Notes: a model not told the origin generated them from the sequence alone. 34,882 bases of DNA from Anaerolineae bacterium (GCA_022616105.1 JAKEFL010000150.1:1-34882), one strand, 5' to 3'; positions 22,953 to 31,893 are shown, counted from the first letter of the stretch. Translations and numbers: made by a program.

Positions 22953-24350
22953 ATGACCAAACCCGATCCTGAATTTGTCGCCTTCCTCAGGGCGTATCCT
23001 GCATATCCGACCACAAAAGTTATTGACGATCTTCGCGCCGTTGAGTATGCCCGCCTCGATCTCGGTGGGCATATTTATCTTGATTACACAGGGGGCGGGT
23101 TATATGCCGAATCACAGTTGCGTCAGCACAACCGTTTGCTTGCTGAGCATGTCTTTGGCAACCCACATTCAAGCAACCCCACTTCATACGCGGCAACGCA
23201 GCTTGTGGAACATGCCCGCGAATATGTGTTGAAATTTTTCAATGCTGATCCTGATGAGTATCTTGCAATCTTCACGCCCAATGCAAGCGGGGCATTGAAA
23301 TTAGTGGGCGAATCTTATCCGTTTCCGGGCGGCCGTTATTTGTTGACATTTGACAATCACAACTCCGTGAACGGGATTCGTGAATTCGCGCACGCGCGCG
23401 GAGCAGAGGTGACATACATCCCGGTTGCATTACCCGATATGAGAGTTGACGCTTCACAACTGGACCGCGAGTTGGCGCGGCTTTCAAAGAACGGAAACAA
23501 CCTATTTGCCTATCCTGCGCAATCCAACTTTTCATCTGTTCAGCATCCTCTTGAATGGGTAGAGAAAGCCCATCAACAAGGCTGGGATGTTTTGCTTGAT
23601 GCAGCTGCTTATGTTCCCACCTGCCAGCTTGACTTGAGACAGATCAAGCCTGACTTTGTCCCAATCTCATTTTATAAGATGTTCGGTTACCCAACCGGGC
23701 TCGGCGCATTGATCGCTCGTAAAGAGGCTTTGGGGAAATTACACCGTCCCTGGTTCGCAGGTGGAACGATCACTGTGGCATCTGTCATGGGAGATAAATA
23801 TTACATGGCAGATGGCGCCTCCGCTTTTGAAGACGGAACGATTGATTATCTAAATATCCCCGCAATTGAAATCGGTCTCAAGCATATCGAGTCAATTGGT
23901 TATGATGTGATTCACGAACGCGTTCACTCGCTCACGGGCTGGCTGTTGGATAACTTGACTGCAATGAAACATGAAAATGGGGTTCCCCTTGCGCGTGTTT
24001 ATGGACCTATCACTACTGAGGGTCGCGGAGGCGCGGTAACAGTGAATTTTTATGATAAGGACAACCAGTTGATTTATCATCGCTTGATCGAACAACAAGC
24101 CAATAAAGCGAACATCTCGTTGCGTACAGGCTGTTTCTGCAATCCGGGTGCCGGGGAGGTTGCCATGGGGGTTTCGCGGGTGGAACTGGATGTGTGCTTT
24201 ACAAGCCCGGGCCATGAAGAACGTCTCTCCCAGGACGATTTCCGCATGTGTTTTGACGGTAAATCCATGGGAGCGGTGCGTATTTCCGTGGGCATGGTCA
24301 CAAATTTCAATGATATACAGGGATTCCTGTCGTTCGCGAGGGGACTATAA
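22953..24350 (+). CDS. Class V aminotransferase, molybdenum-cofactor-sulfurase-like
   Basis: A 465-residue PLP enzyme of the cysteine desulfurase superfamily. Order of motifs: HIYLDYTGGGLYAESQ, FGNPHSSNPTS, IFTPNASGALKLVGE, DVLLDAAAYVPTCQLDL for the PLP Asp, and PISFYKMFGYPTGLGALIAR with the Schiff-base Lys242. SLRTGCFCNPGAGE near the C-terminus has Cys394 and Cys396; the second is where MOCOS/ABA3-type enzymes have their persulfide Cys. Cysteine desulfurases for Fe-S clusters lack this TGCFCNPG block. The MOSC domain of eukaryotic MOCOS is absent, so this is a stand-alone desulfurase domain. It has a GGAGG ribosome site. No molybdoenzyme gene is in the window, so the sulfur acceptor is unknown. 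Confidence 0.84.
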   Translation: MTKPDPEFVAFLRAYPAYPTTKVIDDLRAVEYARLDLGGHIYLDYTGGGLYAESQLRQHNRLLAEHVFGNPHSSNPTSYAATQLVEHAREYVLKFFNADPDEYLAIFTPNASGALKLVGESYPFPGGRYLLTFDNHNSVNGIREFAHARGAEVTYIPVALPDMRVDASQLDRELARLSKNGNNLFAYPAQSNFSSVQHPLEWVEKAHQQGWDVLLDAAAYVPTCQLDLRQIKPDFVPISFYKMFGYPTGLGALIARKEALGKLHRPWFAGGTITVASVMGDKYYMADGASAFEDGTIDYLNIPAIEIGLKHIESIGYDVIHERVHSLTGWLLDNLTAMKHENGVPLARVYGPITTEGRGGAVTVNFYDKDNQLIYHRLIEQQANKANISLRTGCFCNPGAGEVAMGVSRVELDVCFTSPGHEERLSQDDFRMCFDGKSMGAVRISVGMVTNFNDIQGFLSFARGL

Positions 24351-24402
24351 TCCTGAGCCTTACTTACAAGGAAATTCATCTACAATTCTTACGTAACCAG
24401 CC

Positions 24403-24430
24403 TTGACTTTCTCCCTTATTTGTGTATAAT
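24403..24430 (+). promoter_or_regulatory. Strong sigma70-type promoter of rpoC
   Basis: TTGACT (24403-24408), a 16-base spacer and TATAAT (24425-24430). Transcription would start near 24437, giving a leader of about 135 bases before the GTG start of rpoC. Confidence 0.82.
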
Positions 24431-24439
24431 TTCCCTTGT

Positions 24440-24573
24440 TGGATGAATTAAAACTGAGTAAAAACATCGCAAGCGCTTGAGAGATACTCTCGAAGCGTTT
24501 GCTTTAGTTTGTCTCTGGCATAACCCAAACAGAGACCTGCTCTTTTCAATTATTTTGTTAAGGAGAGGACCTA
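24440..24573 (+). promoter_or_regulatory. Structured 5' leader of rpoC
   Basis: The leader has two consecutive stem-loops: aagcgcttgagag facing ctctcgaagcgttt, and gtctctg facing cagagac. They are followed by an A+T-rich linker and AAGGAGAGG before the start. There is no T-run after the hairpins, so control of translation or RNA stability is more plausible than attenuation. I do not recognise it as a known riboswitch or ribosomal-protein leader. Confidence 0.55.
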
Positions 24574-27500
24574 GTGGAAACCAAGGGATTGACTGCACTC
24601 CGTATCAGTCTGGCGTCCCCCCAAACGATCATGTCATGGTCATATGGTGAGGTGCTCAAGCCGGAAACGATCAACTACCGCCGCTTGCGCCCCGAAAAGG
24701 ATGGCTTATTTTGTGAAGCTATTTTTGGGCCTCAGCGCGACTGGCAATGTTATTGCGGTAAATACAAGAACCCCCGTTACAAAGGCATCGTCTGCGATAA
24801 GTGCGGCGTGGAAGTGACACGCGCGGCTGTACGCCGTGAGCGTATGGGGCATATTGCTCTGGCTACGCCTGTTGCACATATCTGGTATACGCGGCGCATC
24901 CCATCCTATTTGGGCATGCTGCTCGATATTTCGCGTCGCAACCTCGACCGCGTTCTTTACTTCGCGCAATATATCGTCACTTATGTGGATGAAGAAGCCC
25001 GTAATAAAGCTCTCAAGCGTATTGAAGATGAGATCTCTGTCACAGAGCGCGAGCAGGCTGCGGGTATCAATGCCAAGATCGCAGAGGTCAAAACCAATCG
25101 CGATCACACCTTAGGTAACATCAATCAGAAGCGAGCCAGCCTTGAACAGGGTTATGATGAAGTCATCGCCGAAAAACTAGATCCTGTTATCAAAGAGGGT
25201 CAAAAGCTTGAAAAATTGCTTCAAGGTCAAATGGGCGAACATGCCAAGAAGGCTGTTGTCTTTGAGTTAACCGATGAGAAAATCCTCGATGCGGGCGATA
25301 AAGTTGCCGCCAAGCATCTGACCATGGTGCAGAAGATCGTTCAGAAGAAACTCGAAGCGGTCGAAAACGAATTGAAGGACCAGCGCGCCAAGGAACTTGA
25401 AGACCTCAAAATGGAAGCGGGCAGGGTCAAGGCTGATGCTGATATGAAAATGGAAGCCCTTCGCTCCCAACTTGAGGATCAGGCTTCTGCTTCATCCAAC
25501 CAGTCATCGCGAATGCGGGATGAATTGCTGGAACTGCGCCCCTTCACCTTCATCAGTGAAATTCGTTATCGTGAACTCAAGCAGCGCTGGGGACAGGTCT
25601 TCCGCGCAGATATGGGTGCTGAAGCTTTCTATGATATTCTCGAACGCCTTGACCTGGATAAACTCTCTGTTGAATTGTGGCACGAGGTCCGCACAACCAA
25701 GTCAAAGCAGAAGCGCAAGAAAGCTACGACTCGTTTGAAGGTCGTGGAAGCTTTCCGTCGCTCGGGCAATCGCCCCGAATGGATGATCCTGACTGTTCTT
25801 CCGGTCATCCCACCCGATCTGCGGCCCATGGTGCAGTTGGATGGCGGGCGCTTCGCAACGTCTGACTTGAACGATCTCTATCGCCGTGTGATCAACCGCA
25901 ACAACCGCTTGAAGAGATTGCTCGAACTCGGCGCGCCGGATGTTATCATCCGCAATGAGAAGCGTATGTTGCAGGAAGCTGTTGACAGCCTCATTGACAA
26001 TTCACAGCGCGGAAAAGCCCTCAGCCGACGCGGGCGACGCGAGCTCAAGTCTTTGAGTGACATGCTCAAAGGCAAGAAGGGACGCTTCCGCCGCAACCTG
26101 CTGGGCAAACGCGTGGATTACTCTGGTCGTTCTGTGATCGTAGTAGGTCCGCAGTTGAAACTTTATCAGTGTGGTCTGCCCAAGAGCATGGCGCTTGAGT
26201 TATATCGTCCATTTGTGATTGCACGTCTCGTACAGAATAATTATGCGGCAAATGTGAAGGGAGCGCGTCGCTTGATTGAACGCAACCGTCCGGAAGTTTG
26301 GGAAGCCTTGGAAGGTGTGATCGGTGATCGCCCTGTTTTGCTCAACCGGGCACCCACGTTGCATCGTCTTGGCATTCAGGCATTTGAACCAATCTTAATC
26401 GAGGGTTCAGCCATCCAATTGCATCCACTAGTTACCACTGCGTTCAACGCAGACTTTGACGGCGACCAGATGGCTGTTCACGTTCCGCTCTCACAAAAGG
26501 CTGTGCAGGAGGCGCGTGATCTCATGCTCGCTTCAAAGAACCTGCTCAAGCCCGCGGACGGTGAGCCGATCATCTCGCCTTCGAAGGATATGGTGCTCGG
26601 CGTCTATTACCTGACAATGGCGCAAAAAGCGAATCACAAAGGTGATGGACGTGCCTTTGCAGATATAGACGAAGTTGAAATGGCTTATATGCTTGATCAG
26701 GTGGAAGTCCACTCTGAGGTCAAGCTGCGTGCGAAGACCTGGTATAACGATAAGGGTGATCGCCTGTCCGAATCTGAAACTCGTGTCATCGATACGACTG
26801 TTGGGCGTGTGCTTTTCAATCGTATTCTGCCTGACGAAGTTCAATTTGTTAACGAAAAACTGGACAAAGGCGGCGTAAAAGACCTGATCGCCGATGTCTA
26901 TGAATTATGCGGCCAGGAAAAGACCACTGAAGTAGCAGACAAAATCAAAACGCTTGGCTTTGAATATGCCATGAAATCAGGCACCACACTCGCAGTGGCA
27001 GACATCTCCATTCCACCGGAACGTAAGGGCATTATTGATGAAGCCCTCAAGCAGGTGGAATTGGTGCAGCGCGACTTCCGTCGCGGTCTGTTGACCGAGC
27101 AGGAAAAGAACGAACGTGAGATCGAGATCTGGCAGGGCACAACCGAACGCGTGGCAGATGCGGTAAAGAAACATATGGATCCGGATGGCAATCTCTCCAC
27201 AATGGCATCCTCAGGCGCGACCAAAGGTGGTTTCTCGACCATTTCGCAGTTGGCTGGGATGCGTGGACTCATGGCTGACCCGTCTGGGCGCATCATACCA
27301 ATGCCGATCCGCTCAAACTTCCGCGAAGGACTTACCGCGCAGGAATACTTCATTTCAACACACGGCGCGCGCAAAGGTCTTGCGGATACCGCGCTGCGTA
27401 CAGCGGACGCCGGCTATCTGACGCGCCGCCTCGTCGATATCGCGCAGGATATCATCATCAACGAACACGATTGTGGTACACACGATGGCGTGTGGATCCG

Positions 27501-28821
27501 CAAGCGTGATGATGTTGCCGGTCAGTCATTGAGCAGCCGTCTTTACAGCCGTTTGCTGGCTGAAAACGTCATTGACCCAAAGACTGGCGAAGTCATCGGT
27601 GAGTACAACGATATCATCAACCAGGAATTGGCTCGCAAGATCGCAGCCGCGGGTGTTGAAGAAATCAAGGTCAGGTCTGCGCTTACCTGCGAATTGCAGC
27701 ATGGCATTTGTTCCAAGTGTTACGGTCTCGATCTGGGACGTGGCGCAATGGTGGACCTCGGATCTGCAGTCGGTATTGTAGCCGCGCAATCTATTGGTGA
27801 GCCTGGCACGCAGTTAACGCTCCGCACCTTCCACACTGGTGGTGTTGCCGCTAGTGGTGCAGATATCACAACCGGCCTCCCGCGCGTAGAAGAACTTTTC
27901 GAAGCGCGCAAACAGCCAAAAGGTGAAGCGGTTGTCGCCGAGATCAGCGGCACCGTTCGGGTCAACCAATCAGAAAAATATGCTGACTTGCGCGAGCTAA
28001 CCATCGAACATAGCGAACTCGTCAGTGATGAATACAGCATCCCTGAGGACTGGAAGTTCGCGGTCAAGGATGAGGCGGAGGTCAAGGCTGGTGATGTGCT
28101 GGCAACCCAGGGCGACGCGAAGATCGTTGCCCAACATGGCGGCCGCGTCCGCGTTGAGAAGAAGGAACGGAAGGTCATTGTCTCCTATGATCAGCGTGAA
28201 GAAGTCTCCTATGAGATCCCGACCACGTCCCGTCTTCTGGTCAAGAACAATGAAAAGATCGAAGCAGGGCAGCCGCTCACAGAAGGCTCGCTCAACCCAC
28301 ATCGAGTGTTGAAGATCCAGGGACGTGAAGCCTGCCAGATGTATCTGATGACCGAAGTGCAAAAAGTGTATCGCTCGCAAGGGCAGAATATTCACGATAA
28401 GCACTTTGAAGTCATCATCCGCAAGATGATGAGCAAAATTCAGGTCACCCGCCCTGGCGATACCAAGTTCCTGCCCGGCGATGCAGTGGATCGTCTTGAG
28501 CTTCGCAAGGTCAACGAACAATTGCTTGCTGAAGGCAAACAGCCCGCTAAATTCTCTGAGGTTCTGCTCGGCGTTACCAAGGCATCCCTCAGCACCGATT
28601 CGTTCCTCTCTGCATCCTCCTTCCAGCACACGATCAAGGTGTTGGCGGGCGCGGCCATCGGTTCCACGACCGACCCGCTCTACGGCTTGAAAGAGAACGT
28701 GATCATCGGCAAACTCATTCCGGCTGGTACGGGCTTTATACACGGCCGCTTCGCAAACGAGGAAGGCAATGGCAATTCCTCGCAGTGGACGGAAATTTCA
28801 GACGCAACTGCGGCTGACTAA
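24574..28821 (+). CDS. rpoC: DNA-directed RNA polymerase subunit beta'
   Basis: A 1415-residue essential subunit starting at GTG (24574), with AAGGAG eight bases upstream. The zinc ribbon has C59, C61, C74 and C77 (CYC...CDKC). The catalytic Mg-binding loop NADFDGDQ is at residues 625-632. The second zinc site includes CELQHGICSKCYG. The trigger-loop region and the C-terminal GVTKASLSTDSFLSASSFQHT are intact. Residues about 140-330 form a long charged coiled-coil insertion (for example KKLEAVENELKDQRAKELEDLKMEAG) between the zinc domain and the clamp region. It is absent from E. coli and Bacillus and comparable in place to the Thermus beta' insertion. rpoB is not the upstream neighbour, and the gene has its own promoter, leader and terminator. 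Confidence 0.97.
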   Translation: METKGLTALRISLASPQTIMSWSYGEVLKPETINYRRLRPEKDGLFCEAIFGPQRDWQCYCGKYKNPRYKGIVCDKCGVEVTRAAVRRERMGHIALATPVAHIWYTRRIPSYLGMLLDISRRNLDRVLYFAQYIVTYVDEEARNKALKRIEDEISVTEREQAAGINAKIAEVKTNRDHTLGNINQKRASLEQGYDEVIAEKLDPVIKEGQKLEKLLQGQMGEHAKKAVVFELTDEKILDAGDKVAAKHLTMVQKIVQKKLEAVENELKDQRAKELEDLKMEAGRVKADADMKMEALRSQLEDQASASSNQSSRMRDELLELRPFTFISEIRYRELKQRWGQVFRADMGAEAFYDILERLDLDKLSVELWHEVRTTKSKQKRKKATTRLKVVEAFRRSGNRPEWMILTVLPVIPPDLRPMVQLDGGRFATSDLNDLYRRVINRNNRLKRLLELGAPDVIIRNEKRMLQEAVDSLIDNSQRGKALSRRGRRELKSLSDMLKGKKGRFRRNLLGKRVDYSGRSVIVVGPQLKLYQCGLPKSMALELYRPFVIARLVQNNYAANVKGARRLIERNRPEVWEALEGVIGDRPVLLNRAPTLHRLGIQAFEPILIEGSAIQLHPLVTTAFNADFDGDQMAVHVPLSQKAVQEARDLMLASKNLLKPADGEPIISPSKDMVLGVYYLTMAQKANHKGDGRAFADIDEVEMAYMLDQVEVHSEVKLRAKTWYNDKGDRLSESETRVIDTTVGRVLFNRILPDEVQFVNEKLDKGGVKDLIADVYELCGQEKTTEVADKIKTLGFEYAMKSGTTLAVADISIPPERKGIIDEALKQVELVQRDFRRGLLTEQEKNEREIEIWQGTTERVADAVKKHMDPDGNLSTMASSGATKGGFSTISQLAGMRGLMADPSGRIIPMPIRSNFREGLTAQEYFISTHGARKGLADTALRTADAGYLTRRLVDIAQDIIINEHDCGTHDGVWIRKRDDVAGQSLSSRLYSRLLAENVIDPKTGEVIGEYNDIINQELARKIAAAGVEEIKVRSALTCELQHGICSKCYGLDLGRGAMVDLGSAVGIVAAQSIGEPGTQLTLRTFHTGGVAASGADITTGLPRVEELFEARKQPKGEAVVAEISGTVRVNQSEKYADLRELTIEHSELVSDEYSIPEDWKFAVKDEAEVKAGDVLATQGDAKIVAQHGGRVRVEKKERKVIVSYDQREEVSYEIPTTSRLLVKNNEKIEAGQPLTEGSLNPHRVLKIQGREACQMYLMTEVQKVYRSQGQNIHDKHFEVIIRKMMSKIQVTRPGDTKFLPGDAVDRLELRKVNEQLLAEGKQPAKFSEVLLGVTKASLSTDSFLSASSFQHTIKVLAGAAIGSTTDPLYGLKENVIIGKLIPAGTGFIHGRFANEEGNGNSSQWTEISDATAAD

Positions 28822-28832
28822 AAAGATTTCGC

Positions 28833-28866
28833 TCGGGGCAGGTCTGAGACCTGCCCCGAACTTTTT
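28833..28866 (+). terminator. Rho-independent terminator after rpoC
   Basis: Perfect 13-base arms tcggggcaggtct and agacctgccccga with one-base loop, followed by ACTTTTT. The T-run ends directly at the ATG of the methyltransferase gene, so the downstream gene must be read through or start from within. Confidence 0.85.
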
Positions 28867-29748
28867 ATGACGTACCCACGGATTTCAAAAAAACCAGAGG
28901 GACAACCGACTCGCGGGAAGACTGCTTCGAATCGACTCCGCCGCGTCGACAACTTCATCCTGCTCTATGAGCCCTCGCTTCTCACACGGACTGATGGCTT
29001 GTTCGCCGATTCGATGTTCGTTGACCTGGGCTACGGCTTCGACGCGCGGACCACGCTCGAGAGCGCGACGCGTTTCAGGCGCGTGAATCCTGATTTGCGG
29101 GTATTGGGCGTTGACATAGATAAAGAACGTGTGGAAACTGCATTGCCTTTTACAAATGAAAAGACCTTTTTTCGTCTGGGCGGATTCAATCTGCCATTGC
29201 AGGAAGGTGAGCACGTCCGCTTGATTCGTGCATTCAACGTTTTGCGCCAATACGAAGAAAAAGATTTTGTGCCTGCCTATGATAGACTTGCTCAACATGT
29301 TCTCCCCGGTGGATTGATGATCGAAGGGACATCGAATCCGTTTGGGAGCATTTGGGTTGCGAATGTGATAAGAAGGACTTTGGAGTCTGACAGCTTGCTG
29401 TCAGGAAACCAGAAGCAAGCTTCTGGACTCCAAAATTGGAGAATTGAGGCATTAGTCTTCAGCACGAATTTCCGAACAGGATTTGATGTGGAAGAATTTC
29501 AAACAATTCTGCCAAAAAACCTGATCCACCATGTGGTAAAAGGCGAACCGATTTACGATTTCTTTGAAGCGTGGAAGCAATGCGCTGCGGAGACGTCTCC
29601 GATGAAAACTTACGGCACAAGGCAATGGTTTATTGCTGCCGCTGAACGAATGGCAGAGCAAGGATATGCTGTTGCATCCCAGCGGAAATGGCTGTCAAAA
29701 GGATTCTTAATCTGGAAGTTGAATGACAGGAACAAATTCCAGGAATGA
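28867..29748 (+). CDS. Class I SAM-dependent methyltransferase-like protein
   Basis: A 293-residue Rossmann-type protein. FVDLGYGFDARTTLESA (residues 51-67) is the SAM-binding motif I in the variant seen in a family with VDLGxGxxxxTTLE. RVLGVDIDKERVETAL gives the acidic motif II, and FNLPLQEGEHVRLIRAFNVLRQYEE and LPGGLMIEGTSNPFG follow. The C-terminal half has RQWFIAAAERMAEQGY. Residues about 171-190 (LESDSLLSGNQKQASGLQ) are encoded by a cloverleaf-like repeat and seem to interrupt the strand NVIRRT...NWRIEALVFS. The substrate is unknown; the related family is uncharacterised as far as I know. The ATG follows the rpoC terminator directly and has no ribosome site, so translation may be weak or leaderless. 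Confidence 0.75.
   Translation: MTYPRISKKPEGQPTRGKTASNRLRRVDNFILLYEPSLLTRTDGLFADSMFVDLGYGFDARTTLESATRFRRVNPDLRVLGVDIDKERVETALPFTNEKTFFRLGGFNLPLQEGEHVRLIRAFNVLRQYEEKDFVPAYDRLAQHVLPGGLMIEGTSNPFGSIWVANVIRRTLESDSLLSGNQKQASGLQNWRIEALVFSTNFRTGFDVEEFQTILPKNLIHHVVKGEPIYDFFEAWKQCAAETSPMKTYGTRQWFIAAAERMAEQGYAVASQRKWLSKGFLIWKLNDRNKFQE
29379..29434. repeat. Three-way-junction repeat inside the methyltransferase gene
   Basis: A 9-base outer stem (tttggagtc / gactccaaa) encloses two perfect hairpins: tgacagc-tt-gctgtca and ccagaagc-aa-gcttctgg (one base shared with the outer stem). The reading frame continues across it. Confidence 0.85.
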
Positions 29749-29817
29749 AGCGTCGTCCTGTGAAGATGACCCCGTTTTGGGCATCATGATTTCAGTTGTT
29801 GACCGAAAGGAGGAGAC

Positions 29818-30696
29818 ATGCTGAAGTCCAACCCGATCCTTTTATTGGCTGCTGTCTTGTTGATCGTGTCGCTCGCTTGTGTTTTGCCCAGCACTGTTAC
29901 ACCAGATCCAAATTTTATTAACACGGCCATTGCGCAGACCATCGCCGCGGGTGTGACCCAAGCCGCCCTGTCAGACGTACCCATCATCCTGGAATCCCCG
30001 ACTGTTGTACAAACGTTTACACCGGAATTGCCAACTGCTGCGCAAACGCCAACAGAAACCCTAACACCGACGCCTGTTTTTACGTTCACCCCGCTCGTGC
30101 CATTCATCAGTGTTGCTGTGGCTACAAACTGCCGCGTGGGTCCCGGCAGGCAATATGACAGGGTAGGCGCATTGCTGGTAGGCGAGCTCGCCGAAGTATA
30201 TGGCCGCGATCCCACTGGGGCTTACTGGTATATCCGCAACCCGGATTCGAGTCCGGAATTCTGCTGGTTGTGGGGTGAGTATGCCACTCTGGTGGGAAAT
30301 ATCGCCATCCTTCCGGTTTATACGCCTCCACCAACACCCACGCCAGCGCCTGATTTTAAAGCAATTTATGTTGGCAAGGATACCTGTACAGGTTGGTGGG
30401 TGGAGTTCGAGCTGGAAAATACCGGTGGAATATCCTTCAAATCCATTTCTCTCACTGTGAGAGATACGGCAACAAATACCATCCTTTCAATGTACGCGGA
30501 CGGTTTTACAGATAGAGACGGTTGTCCCGATTCGGTGACAAGAGATAACCTGAATCCCGGCGCTGTCCGCACAGTGAGCTCGCCCGCCTTTGCATATGAC
30601 CCGGCTGGGCATAGCATTCGCGCCACGATCACTTTATGTTCAAACACTGGGCAAACAGGGATATGTGTATCGAAGGTGATCAATTTCACTGCATAA
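29818..30696 (+). CDS. SH3-domain lipoprotein with TP-rich linker (paralogue A)
   Basis: A 292-residue secreted lipoprotein. The signal sequence ends in the lipobox VSLAC (Cys21). Then a Pro/Thr-rich linker (residues about 60-95), and an SH3-like domain VAVATNCRVGPGRQYDRVGALLVGELAEVYGRDPTGAYWYIRN. A second PTPTPAP linker precedes a beta-rich C-terminal domain with paired cysteines (DTCTG, DRDGC, LCSNTGQTGIC). The N-terminus of the SH3 domain resembles bacterial SH3_3 domains that bind peptidoglycan peptides or act in adhesion. It has an AAAGGAGGAG ribosome site. It is clearly paralogous to the gene at 32149 over its entire length. Its ligand is unknown. Confidence 0.85.
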   Translation: MLKSNPILLLAAVLLIVSLACVLPSTVTPDPNFINTAIAQTIAAGVTQAALSDVPIILESPTVVQTFTPELPTAAQTPTETLTPTPVFTFTPLVPFISVAVATNCRVGPGRQYDRVGALLVGELAEVYGRDPTGAYWYIRNPDSSPEFCWLWGEYATLVGNIAILPVYTPPPTPTPAPDFKAIYVGKDTCTGWWVEFELENTGGISFKSISLTVRDTATNTILSMYADGFTDRDGCPDSVTRDNLNPGAVRTVSSPAFAYDPAGHSIRATITLCSNTGQTGICVSKVINFTA

Positions 30697-30698
30697 AA

Positions 30699-30731
30699 CG
30701 AAAAGGGCAGGCTGTGAGCCTGCCCTTCGTC
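30699..30731. terminator. Bidirectional terminator between lipoprotein A and P450 genes
   Basis: aagggcaggct and agcctgccctt (11-bp arms) with a three-base loop, flanked by AAAACGAAA on the left and CGTCTTT on the right. It serves convergent genes ending at 30696 and 30733. Confidence 0.85.
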
Positions 30732-30732
30732 T

Positions 30733-31893
30733 TTAATCAACAGCAAGAATTAGATCGTTGACCTCGTATCCCTCCACCGTTTCATTGCGAATGATGCTGG
30801 GCCCGCTTTCGATGCGAAGGCCCGGGACTTGCAAGATTTTATTGATGAAAACGTCTGTCTCTGCCAGGGCGAGATGTTCGCCCGCGCAGCGATGTGGACC
30901 TGAACCAAATCCTATCAGGGAGCGATAGATTCCCTTTTCCAATTTGCGATGTCCATGAAGTTGCGTTGGTGACTCGCGCACAGCCTTCGAATCTACATTG
31001 ACATCATAGACATGAAACGTGATTTTTTCACCTTCAGGAATGGTGACTTCCTTCTCATCACTCATCACAGTGACTGGCTCGTGCGTTCTGCGATACAGCT
31101 TTCCGATCACAGGTTCGAGGCGCAGGATCTCATTCAAGGCTTCATAGCGCGCGCTAGTATTATCTGAGGTCATGATTTTGTGGAACTTTTCGTCTCTCAT
31201 ACAGTGCAGCAAAACAATGCAAATGAATTCCTGGGTGGTGGCCATCCCCGCCGCAGCGTAGACAACACATTCTACCCAGATATCAAGCGGACGTTTCCCT
31301 TTTGAAAGCATATAAGACACAACATCGTTTTGAGGAGACTTGCGCCTGCGTGAAATGGCCGGCATCACATCGGCAAGTAGAAATGCGAAGCGGCGATAAT
31401 GTCCCTGCAGGATCTGAAGCTTTTGGGTAATAGGATTGCTTGAAAGTGGAGGGGAGTGGAGCATGTCATCCAGGCGGCGGATCATTCCTTTTGTAGGTTT
31501 CAAACCAATCACAGCCGATGCGACCACTGTTGCCATGCGTCTGCTCAATTCCCTGAGGTTCGCACACTTCTTTGATTGTAACTCAGTCATGATCTCATCT
31601 GCTGTTCTCTCGATGAGCGGCATATGCGATTGCTGAACTGTAGTAGGACTAAAGAATTTGGCAATCGCAGCGCGGGACTGCCGATGAGGCTCGCCGTGCT
31701 GATAAAGCACCGCGTCAAAACCGGACTTGCGAAGATCTTCCGCGTTAAATCCTTCCTGGATCAGTTCCTCCTTTAAGATGTCGCGGGCTTCTGTATAACC
31801 GCGCACATGCCAGGTTCCAGTAGAGTCCCTTTCGATGCGGGGGTCGGTTTTGTAGGGGGCAGGAACCGTTCGTGAATCATTTTCCAAAGACAT
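30733..31893 (-). CDS. Cytochrome P450
   Basis: A 386-residue haem-thiolate monooxygenase, cytosolic with no membrane anchor. The haem-binding loop FGSGPHRCAGEHLALAE holds axial Cys336. The I-helix oxygen-activation segment AAAGMATTQE (about 213-222) and the ExxR motif EILR (255-258) are intact. Meander-region residues are present but the PERF-like motif is replaced by LHGHRKLEKG, as in several bacterial CYPs. No ferredoxin or reductase partner is encoded here, and the substrate is unknown. It has an AGGAGAG ribosome site. The divergent region upstream contains a TATAAT box and a duplicated box element (31939-32024) that may regulate it. It is flanked by two paralogous lipoprotein genes. Confidence 0.93.
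   Translation of the reverse strand: MSLENDSRTVPAPYKTDPRIERDSTGTWHVRGYTEARDILKEELIQEGFNAEDLRKSGFDAVLYQHGEPHRQSRAAIAKFFSPTTVQQSHMPLIERTADEIMTELQSKKCANLRELSRRMATVVASAVIGLKPTKGMIRRLDDMLHSPPLSSNPITQKLQILQGHYRRFAFLLADVMPAISRRRKSPQNDVVSYMLSKGKRPLDIWVECVVYAAAGMATTQEFICIVLLHCMRDEKFHKIMTSDNTSARYEALNEILRLEPVIGKLYRRTHEPVTVMSDEKEVTIPEGEKITFHVYDVNVDSKAVRESPTQLHGHRKLEKGIYRSLIGFGSGPHRCAGEHLALAETDVFINKILQVPGLRIESGPSIIRNETVEGYEVNDLILAVD

Noticed and set aside
27997-28743. 248-residue minus-strand ORF in rpoC
   Set aside because: Antisense shadow of the conserved rpoC 3' end.
29379-29434. tRNA-like cloverleaf
   Set aside because: Too short (56 bases), no anticodon or T-loop consensus, and inside an open reading frame.
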